From contig DBYL01000007.1 of NCBI GenBank assembly GCA_002309835.1, positions 1 to 7,041 on the forward strand: a DNA stretch of 7,041 nt. Reading direction: 5' to 3'. Positions within the stretch are counted from its first letter, which is position 1. Every line of letters starts with the position of its first letter. The translations under genes and the position numbers were made by a program. The stretch is from Bacteroidales bacterium UBA1187 (GTDB lineage Bacteria; Bacteroidota; Bacteroidia; Bacteroidales; Paludibacteraceae). This document shows positions 1 to 6,000 of the stretch, one piece after another. Under the pieces are notes generated by a model. That model was not told the DNA's origin, ran no database searches, and saw nothing but the letters and a program-made list of their open reading frames with translations.

Positions 1-2
1 AT

Positions 3-1718
3 GTGGTGGATGAGCACGGTAATTACTCTGCGCCTGTCTGCTGGAATCTCTATGTGCAGCGCAACTCCCTGCTTTGGGAAGATAGTTATGAGTTGGTTAC
101 CAAACGTGAACTGGACGAGCAATCGTTTGGACTGACCATGGTTAATAACGGTAGTGAGATGCAATCCTGGCAGATTACGAATATACCGGCATGGTTGCAA
201 CTGACGGCTACGTCCGGTGTCATTGCTCCGCAGTCGGAACTGACGCTTACAGCTACGCTGCCTGCATCGCTCGCTGCCGGCTACTACACGGACATACTCT
301 TGCTTACCGGCAATGACGGCATCGCCGAGCCGTGTCTCATAGAAGTTTCCGTTCTTGCACCCGAACCGGACTGGAAAGTCAACGTCAATACATATGAAGC
401 AACCGGTAATATCATCGCCAAACTCTCGCTGCCGGCAGGTGTGGCGCAAAGCGAATACGATATCATCGCGGCCTTCTCCAATGGCGAATGCGTAGGTATA
501 GCCCATCCGCAGTACCTCAACACCTACGATGCATGGTATGTGATGATGACCGTCTATGGCAATGCCGATACCAAGGCCAATATCCAATTCCGCCTCTGGA
601 ACGCCGAGTCGGGCATCACCTATGCGTCCGTCAATGTGCTGCCGGAGTCATTCCCCTTCTCACCGAATATGGTGAAGGGTACGCTGGCTAACCCTGTCGT
701 GCTGGAAGTAACCAACCGTCTGCAGCAGACCCTCGCCATCCAACAGGCATGGAACTGGATCAGTCTGAATATCAATCCTATCGTTGCTTCTCCTCAGAAA
801 GTGTTTGAACCGGTTCTCGGTGATATCACTACCGTCAAGAGCAAGACCCAGTTCTTCACCGTCAACCCGTCTGACAAAACCTATGGCGGTGACCTCAAGA
901 CCATGGATGTGACTTCGTCCTATCGTGTGCAAGCGCTGCGTGGGACCTCGCTCAGTATAGACGGAACGGCTATCAATTGTGCCCAGACACCAATCACCAT
1001 CCATACCGGATGGAACTGGATTGGCTATCTGCCGCTCCAGACGATGTCTGTAGGCGATGCCCTTGCCGATATCGAACCGGCGTCAGGCGACCTCATCAAG
1101 AGCAAGACGGCCTTTGCGGTCTATGACGGCACTCAGTGGTTCGGTACGCTCACCCGCATGACACCGGGCGAAGGATACATGTACCTCTCGCATGCTACTG
1201 ACACCATTACTTTCAAATATCCGGAGTCCAATAGTCCTAAGCTATCTGCCAATAGCCAAAAGCTAATGGCCAAGGCCAACGCCTTCAACCCCGTCACCGA
1301 CCCGTACAGCGGTAATATGTCTATCGTCGCTCGCGTCATGAATGGAGACGAACCGGTACACGGTGTCGAGGTGGGTATCTTCGCCGGAGACGAGTGCCGT
1401 GGTGCTGCGGTTGAAGAGGAGGGCAACTATTGGTTTATCTCCGTAGCAGGCGACGAACCAACGCCGCTCACCATCAAGGTCTATGACCCCGCAGAGCAAA
1501 AAACCACACTCGTTGGTCAATCGCTCGAGTACACCGATGATGCTACACTCGGCACACTCGCCGAACCTTACATCATCCAACTCCAGGCTGCAGAAGGCAT
1601 CGAATCCGTCACCGGTAACCCGTCACCCGTAACCTATAAACTCTTCCGCAACGGAATCCTCTATATCCTCCGCAATGGTGAGAAATACGATGCCACCGGC
1701 AAGAAACTGACTAAGTAG
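3..1718 (+). CDS. Modular secreted/cell-surface protein, 3' part (5' end outside window)
   Basis: The reading frame is open from the left edge, so the true start lies upstream and at least 571 residues are present. Numbering from the first visible codon: residues 42-119 look like an Ig-like/BACON-type beta domain (NNGSEMQSW, IPAWL, SGVIAP, then TGNDG). Residues about 126-235 and 425-530 are two related beta domains (IIAAFSNGECVG and VGIFAGDECRG). Between them, residues 240-325 and 331-410 are two copies of a module with WNWI, KSKT and, in the second, GEGYMYLS. The last 36 residues (536-571) are a linker, VTGNPSPVT, and a tail with LFRNGILYILRNG and YDATGKK. The same tail ends the gene at 3063. 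This suggests a large exported adhesin-like protein anchored or secreted through a C-terminal signal, perhaps type IX secretion; that route is inferred. No catalytic motif is visible. Two terminators follow the stop codon. Confidence 0.85.
   Translation: MVDEHGNYSAPVCWNLYVQRNSLLWEDSYELVTKRELDEQSFGLTMVNNGSEMQSWQITNIPAWLQLTATSGVIAPQSELTLTATLPASLAAGYYTDILLLTGNDGIAEPCLIEVSVLAPEPDWKVNVNTYEATGNIIAKLSLPAGVAQSEYDIIAAFSNGECVGIAHPQYLNTYDAWYVMMTVYGNADTKANIQFRLWNAESGITYASVNVLPESFPFSPNMVKGTLANPVVLEVTNRLQQTLAIQQAWNWISLNINPIVASPQKVFEPVLGDITTVKSKTQFFTVNPSDKTYGGDLKTMDVTSSYRVQALRGTSLSIDGTAINCAQTPITIHTGWNWIGYLPLQTMSVGDALADIEPASGDLIKSKTAFAVYDGTQWFGTLTRMTPGEGYMYLSHATDTITFKYPESNSPKLSANSQKLMAKANAFNPVTDPYSGNMSIVARVMNGDEPVHGVEVGIFAGDECRGAAVEEEGNYWFISVAGDEPTPLTIKVYDPAEQKTTLVGQSLEYTDDATLGTLAEPYIIQLQAAEGIESVTGNPSPVTYKLFRNGILYILRNGEKYDATGKKLTK
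1608..1635 (+). repeat. Four-unit heptamer array inside the coding region (linker)
   Basis: The units are GTCACCG, GTAACCC, GTCACCC and GTAACCT. In frame they encode the VTGNPSPVT linker joining the protein body to its conserved tail. The same array, with one or two changes per copy, occurs at 6366-6393 in another gene and at 1811-1838 and 2871-2898 between genes. Confidence 0.8.
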
Positions 1719-1726
1719 TATCCCTC

Positions 1727-1757
1727 ACTTGCGCATCCTTGCGCAAGTTCTCTCTTT
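1727..1757 (+). terminator. Intrinsic terminator 1 of the upstream surface-protein gene
   Basis: A perfect 8-bp stem, ACTTGCGC / GCGCAAGT, with a 6-nt loop starts 8 nt after the stop codon. A pyrimidine-rich TCTCTCTTT tail follows. The tail is not a pure T run, so termination may be partial. Confidence 0.65.
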
Positions 1758-1764
1758 ACCTAAG

Positions 1765-1802
1765 CAGACCCACGCTTTTCATAGCGCGGGTCTGTTTTTT
1801 TT
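1765..1802 (+). terminator. Intrinsic terminator 2 of the upstream surface-protein gene
   Basis: An 11-bp stem with one A/C mismatch (CAGACCCACGC / GCGCGGGTCTG) and an 8-nt loop is followed directly by eight T residues. This is a textbook Rho-independent terminator, placed 46 nt after the stop codon and behind a weaker one. Confidence 0.9.
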
Positions 1803-1874
1803 GTGCTCCCATAACCGGTAACCCGTAACCCGTAACCGGAAAAAACGCTCATTTGGGCGTTTTTTCTTGCATAT
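1797..1874. repeat. 78-bp intergenic repeat, copy 1
   Basis: This segment is identical over 78 bp to 2857-2934 and in the same orientation. In order it holds a T run and TGTGCTCCC, four heptamers (1811-1838), a terminator-like hairpin (1840-1865) and the promoter half TTGCATAT (1867-1874). There is no coding potential beyond shadow reading frames. No terminal inverted repeats or target-site duplications were seen, so mobility is not shown. Confidence 0.9.
1840..1865. terminator. Bidirectional terminator hairpin in repeat copy 1
   Basis: An 11-bp stem, AAAAAACGCTC / GGGCGTTTTTT, has one T-G wobble and an ATTT loop. The A run on one arm and T run on the other let it act on either strand. On the minus strand it is the only T-tailed terminator seen after the kinase-like gene, so it may end that transcript. 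On the plus strand it lies just before a promoter. Confidence 0.7.
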
Positions 1875-1897
1875 GTCAAAAATTTTTCGTACCTTTG
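1867..1897 (+). promoter_or_regulatory. Bacteroidota-type promoter with no clear downstream gene
   Basis: The -33 TTG at 1867-1869 and the -7 TACCTTTG at 1890-1897 are separated by 20 nt, matching the known Bacteroidota primary sigma consensus. The first eight bases, TTGCATAT, belong to the 78-bp repeat, while the -7 half is unique sequence. It points at the 3' end of the opposite-strand gene at 2045-2626, and no sizeable plus-strand gene follows. Confidence 0.75.
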
Positions 1898-2044
1898 TTT
1901 ATTGCGTCGGCATTGGATGCCGACATCTTCTTCTATGTTCATTACCAGCGGATACCATCCGCTCTCCGTCCCTTCCGCCGGTATTATTTAGCGATGTAGT
2001 GCTTGTAATACGGGATAACATAAGCGTATCAGATTAATAATTTG
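1898..2044 (+). other. Hairpin-rich segment after the orphan promoter; possible small RNA or remnant leader
   Basis: An 8-bp stem with a 3-nt loop lies at 1906-1924 (GTCGGCAT TGG ATGCCGAC). A 7-bp stem with a 3-nt loop lies at 1947-1963 (AGCGGAT ACC ATCCGCT). A competing long-range pairing (1941-1951 with 1975-1985, 9 of 11 positions) reuses the second stem's left arm, so the two folds exclude each other. A 24-codon frame (1917-1991, starting MPTSSS, ending SAGII) is present without a ribosome binding site; I do not claim it is translated. No T-tailed terminator was seen on the plus strand, so transcription could run antisense into the neighbouring gene. Confidence 0.4.
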
Positions 2045-2626
2045 TCAGGATACGGTTAATTTCGCTATTTTCCGCTGCACACAATCGGCTATAAATCGTG
2101 CCACCTCTTTCGGCTCCAGATCGGTCACGTTCAGCACGAGGTCGTAGTTCCGCGCGTCATAACGTGTCTTACCGCTGAATGTCTTGGTGAAGTTCTCGCG
2201 CGCCTCATCTACTTTGTCTATCAATGCCTCCGCGCTGTCCTCGTCAATGTTCAGCCTTCGCATCACTTTGTCGCGACGGTAGGTTCGGTCCGCCCTCAGA
2301 AAGACCTTGAATGCGCATGGCTCGTCACGGAAGATATGAAAACCCGTGCGGCCCAACAGCACGCACGACTCTTTGTGTGCTAACGAGCGTACCAGAAACT
2401 CCTCGTCTTTGTACATATCTGCGGACACGGACTCGTACCACCAACTGGGTTTGACGGCTTTTACTTGGTCTATTTCCTCTTGGGTCATGTTATAGCGTTC
2501 CTTGATGGTGTCCAATAACTGACGGTCGTACAGTTGGACGCCTAACATCTCTGCTAATTCGGTGGCTATCTGCCGTCCGCCTGTTCCGAACTCACGCCCG
2601 ATGGTCACAATAAATCGTTTTTCCAT
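2045..2626 (-). CDS. Cytidylate kinase-like family protein
   Basis: The 193-residue product fits the cytidylate kinase-like (Cytidylate_kin2) family in length and pattern. The N-terminus has IGREFGTGGRQIA where true nucleoside monophosphate kinases carry a Walker A GxxGxGKS/T. Then come YDRQLL (residues 33-38), CVLLGRTGFHIF near residue 90, AFKVFLRA with several arginines around 105-125 as in the LID region, and YDLVLNVTDL near the end. It is probably a cytoplasmic P-loop phosphotransferase, but its substrate cannot be read from the sequence. It should not be equated with housekeeping CMP kinase, because the P-loop lysine is absent. The ATG is supported by the motif lying at the extreme N-terminus. 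No Shine-Dalgarno is seen, only an A-rich leader. The gene is monocistronic, convergent with the upstream gene and divergent from the downstream one. Confidence 0.85.
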   Translation of the reverse strand: MEKRFIVTIGREFGTGGRQIATELAEMLGVQLYDRQLLDTIKERYNMTQEEIDQVKAVKPSWWYESVSADMYKDEEFLVRSLAHKESCVLLGRTGFHIFRDEPCAFKVFLRADRTYRRDKVMRRLNIDEDSAEALIDKVDEARENFTKTFSGKTRYDARNYDLVLNVTDLEPKEVARFIADCVQRKIAKLTVS

Positions 2627-2653
2627 ATCTTTTCATATTTTTAATGTTTTTTT

Positions 2654-2710
2654 TTCCTTTCACCTTTCACTTTCCCTTTCACTTTTCACTTTTCATTTTT
2701 CACTTTCCCT
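2654..2710. repeat. Degenerate 6-7-bp tandem array in the leader of the kinase-like gene
   Basis: The plus strand reads as repeated TTTTCAC / TTTCCC units with CA or CC recurring every 6-7 bases (2661, 2668, 2674, 2680, 2687, 2694, 2701, 2707). On the transcribed minus strand this is an almost pure purine tract of AGTGAAA units. It occupies about half of the roughly 100-nt leader between promoter and start codon. A role in translation is possible but not shown. Confidence 0.75.
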
Positions 2711-2734
2711 TCCCCTTTCTCGCCTTTCCGCCTG

Positions 2735-2765
2735 CAAAGGTACAACAAAATAATCAAATATGCAA
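2735..2765 (-). promoter_or_regulatory. Promoter of the cytidylate kinase-like gene
   Basis: On the minus strand the -33 TTG (2765-2763) and the -7 TACCTTTG (2742-2735) are 20 nt apart, about 108 bp upstream of the start codon. The extended -33, TTGCATAT, equals that of the two plus-strand promoters at 1867 and 2927. The predicted transcription start is near 2728. Confidence 0.8.
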
Positions 2766-2788
2766 GATTTTTTGAAAAAAAATTAGTC

Positions 2789-2800
2789 TGTGCTCGCACA
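2789..2800. promoter_or_regulatory. Short dyad TGTGC-TC-GCACA upstream of the divergent promoter
   Basis: Perfect 5-bp arms flank a 2-bp centre, 24 bp upstream of the kinase-like gene's -33 box. The position suits an operator, but so short a dyad also occurs by chance. The rest of 2766-2856 is A/T-rich with T and A runs, and I see no gene in it. Confidence 0.2.
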
Positions 2801-2856
2801 AGCGTATTTTTTTTGCATAAATGATATGACAATTTGAAAGGATTGCTTCGGCACTC

Positions 2857-2934
2857 TTTTTTGTGCTCCCATAACCGGTAACCCGTAACCCGTAACCGGA
2901 AAAAACGCTCATTTGGGCGTTTTTTCTTGCATAT
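2857..2934. repeat. 78-bp intergenic repeat, copy 2
   Basis: This is identical to 1797-1874 and in the same orientation. It contains the heptamer array (2871-2898), the hairpin (2900-2925) and TTGCATAT (2927-2934). Here it lies upstream of a promoter that drives a long coding region. The flanking bases differ from copy 1 on both sides. Confidence 0.9.
2900..2925. terminator. Terminator-like hairpin in repeat copy 2
   Basis: The stem (AAAAAACGCTC / GGGCGTTTTTT) and loop match copy 1. No gene end lies nearby on either strand, since the flanking genes diverge. It may insulate the following promoter from stray transcription rather than end an operon. Confidence 0.55.
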
Positions 2935-2957
2935 TTCGAAAAAAAGTTGTACCTTTG
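2927..2957 (+). promoter_or_regulatory. Main promoter of the BspA-LRR gene
   Basis: The -33 TTG (2927-2929), 20 nt, and the -7 TACCTTTG (2950-2957) match the Bacteroidota consensus and copy the geometry of the other two promoters. The start codon at 3063 is 105 bp downstream, giving a leader of roughly 100 nt. Confidence 0.8.
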
Positions 2958-2988
2958 TCGCGTATTTCGAAAAAAAGTTGTACCTTTG
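2932..2988 (+). repeat. Tandem 26-bp duplication carrying a second -7 box
   Basis: Positions 2932-2957 and 2963-2988 are identical over 26 bp, from TATTTCG to TACCTTTG, with period 31. The second copy repeats the -7 box but not a well-spaced -33. The nearest TTG is the end of the first -7 box, 23 nt away. It could be a weaker alternative start about 31 bp downstream. Confidence 0.85.
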
Positions 2989-3000
2989 CTGCGGCAAAGG
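2983..3000. promoter_or_regulatory. Perfect 7-bp dyad overlapping the second -7 box
   Basis: CCTTTGC and GCAAAGG flank a TGCG centre. The left arm is most of the -7 element, so a bound dimer or an early RNA hairpin would interfere with this start. It is either an operator candidate or a chance match. Confidence 0.3.
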
Positions 3001-3062
3001 GTAATGCCAAACGTCAAAAGCACAACGTCAGCAACTGACAACGAACCAACAAAAATATACAA

Positions 3063-6000
3063 ATGAAAAAATTTATCATTCTTCTTGCCTTAGTGGCATA
3101 TGCAGGGAATCTATGGAGCTGGAACGATCCGTGGTATGCTCCTCAAACGAACATATATGGGGACTGGATTTGGCAACCCGATGAGTCATACACCTACAAA
3201 GGTCATTTCTTTTTCCGCGAGAAGGAAGCCGATCTGTTGCAAACGATGAAAGAACAATGGGACGGCTTCACGCTCAGAATTCAGACGGAGAATGTGAAGA
3301 TTAGCGACACCGTGTCCTTTTATTGCCAGGATCCGGCAGACATGGGACACTACTATGTGTACAAATATAAGGTTGTGGGTCTGGGGGCTAATCTGTGCAG
3401 AGAGCAGGCATGGATGAAAACCGTGACCCTCCCCACTGCTCTCCGTAGGATGCAAAGAGACGTCTTTGTGGACTGCACCGGTTTGACCAATGCCGTGTTC
3501 CCCGCAGCATGTACATTGGATACCCTGCCTTATGGCACTTTCAGCGGGTGCACGAGTCTGACGTCGGTTACCCTGCCGGTGAACCTCAAGCATATAGGTG
3601 GGTATTCGTTGGCTCGTACCGCCTTCACTTCGTTTACTATCCCCGCTACCGTCCGCAGTATCGGTTACGGCGCTTTTGCGGGCTGTCCGAACTTGACCTC
3701 ACTGACTATCCCTGCCAACATCGAGTATGTGGAAGGGAAAATCACCTATGGGTGCAATAACCTGACCGCCATCCATGTAGCATCTGATAACCCCAATTAC
3801 TCCTCCATCGACGGTGTGCTCTTCAACAAAGATCAAACCCAAATTCAGGAGTACCCGTATGGCAAGAAAGGCGCATACACCTTGCCGAACACCGTGACGG
3901 AGATTTATGAGGAGAATTTCTATGACTACCCCAACCTGACCGCTATCACGATAGGCGATGGGGTGCTCCGAATAGACAAGAATGCGTTCTCACAGTGCCG
4001 AAACCTGACGAAAGTGACCTTCGGCAGCAGCGTCGAGGTTATCGGGCAATACGCCTTCCGGTGCTGTTCGGCATTGGATACCGTGCTCTTTTCCCCGAGT
4101 GTCACCACTATTGATGATGGAGCGTTCACCGAATGCACCGCATTGAATTCGTTGACTTTCCCGGAGAACCTCACCACCATTAAGATGATGGCATTCTCCG
4201 CATGCACGGGCTTGACCTCTATCACGCTGGGCAGCAAGGTTACCAAGATCGAATCCGGTGCTTTCTTGGGCTGCTCCAATCTGTCGTCTATCACATGCTA
4301 TGCCACTACTCCGCCGGATGCGAAAGATGCATTTATATCCTTGTTTGATATGGGCGTGGATAAATCCACCTGCGTGCTCTATGTGCCGATGAGCGCTTTA
4401 GAAGCCTACCGGAATGCCACCGAATGGCAGGACTTTACCCATATCGTCGGTTTCAGAGAGCCTGCTTCGGAGGTCATTTCCACCGAGCCGAAGGCGATAG
4501 CAGGACTGACTTTCAGCGGAGCCTCCCAGACACTCATCTCCGCCGGTGAAGTGAGAGGAGGTGCTTCGGCGGTGTTCCAATACCGGATCGGTACGGAGGG
4601 CGAATGGAGCACGGAGCTACCGAAGGCTGTCAATGCCGGCGCATACGATGTTTATTACTATCTGGACTACGGCCACGAGGGCGATGATGCGGAAGAAAAT
4701 ATCTTTGGCCCGGTGGCATGCACGATAGCGAAAGCCAAGCCCTCGCTCACCGCTGCACCTGCCGCTATAGCGGGACTCAATAATACCGGCGAGACGCAAA
4801 CGCTCATCTATGCAGGTACTGTAACCAACGGTACATTCTATTATTCGCTCGACCATCAGGACTGGAGCACAGCCCTGCCGACGGCTACCGACTCCGGCTA
4901 TTATCACGTCTATTATCGTGTCGAGGGCGAGCTGCCTAACTACTGCGACCTCAACGGATTCTTGCCGCTCGTAGCCTCCATCGGTATTGCTAACACTCCT
5001 GCGGCTCCTCTCCACGAGAACTACAACCCGGAGAAAATCGAACCGCTCGATGCGCAGCAAGGCGACAACACTCATGGCTTCTGGATATTCAAAGGCGAGA
5101 GCTACAAGTGCCTCTTCGACGGCGATAAAACGACCAAATGGTGCAGCTGGACAGCCGATATACCGTACTATTGCCAGCGTCCGAAAGATGCGGTGGTTTG
5201 GAAAACGGAAGAGCCGGTGAAAATGGTTTCTTATACCCTCACCACAGGTAATGACGCCAAGACCTGTCCGGAGCGTAACTGGAAATCCTGGACACTCTAT
5301 GGCGGTTCGTTTGCCAATGACGACGAAGCTGAAGACGCGCTATTGACCGAAGAAGGATGGACCATCATCGACAATCGCATCAATGACGATGTGCTGCAGG
5401 CGCAAGATACCGCCGACTATCAGTTCGCAGTCAGAAACCCCGGCACATATCAGTACTACCGTCTCGTCATCCACGATATTGAGGGAACAGACAATATCCA
5501 GCAGATGACAGAACTGACTATGGGTATCGCAAGACCCCTCCTGCCGACCTATAGTACGCGGCCTTCCGCACGGGCGTATCTCGAATATAACGGCACTGCC
5601 CAGACGCTCATCGAACCGGGAAGCGTGATCAATGGCACTATCTGGTATAAACTGGGCGATGGCGAATGGAGTACAACTCTGCCGACCGCTACCGACTCAG
5701 GCAACTACTATGTGTATTATAAAGCACAAGCAACCGACCTCAGTACCGAGACCGAACCCGATACCATAATCGCCACCATTTACGGTAACCGCGCCATCCC
5801 GACGCATGTGAACATTGGAGATTCTTATATTCGCGTACTGACGTACCGGCAGGGTGAGATAACAGCTGTTGATCAAAATGCGGACAAACTGTTTTATGAT
5901 TTTACCGGCCTTCCGGAGTCGCAGAGAAAATGGTGCAGCGTCGCGAACGGCGCCGCCACCTATGCCGACCGACAGAAAGATATCGTGGTTTGGATGACCG

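Noticed and set aside
1811..1838. CRISPR-like array from the repeated GTAACCC units
   Set aside because: The units are 7 bp and directly adjacent with no spacers, and no cas gene is present.
1760..1942. Minus-strand 60-codon frame containing SGYGLRVTGYG
   Set aside because: It is the reverse translation of the 78-bp repeat plus a terminator. The same peptide segment appears again at 2754-3062, as expected from repeat DNA.
1917..1991. 24-codon plus-strand frame after the orphan promoter as a real peptide gene
   Set aside because: There is no ribosome binding signal, its start lies in a stable hairpin, and no family is recognised. It is mentioned only within the structured segment.
1797..2934. 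Composite transposon flanked by the two 78-bp copies carrying the kinase-like gene
   Set aside because: The copies are direct, have no terminal inverted repeats or target duplications, and no transposase is present. Homologous loss or gain of the interval remains possible but is not shown.
2686..3062. Two overlapping minus-strand frames of about 100 codons upstream of the BspA-LRR gene
   Set aside because: They consist of A/T runs, the 78-bp repeat and promoter DNA, have no recognisable domain, and overlap the divergent promoters.
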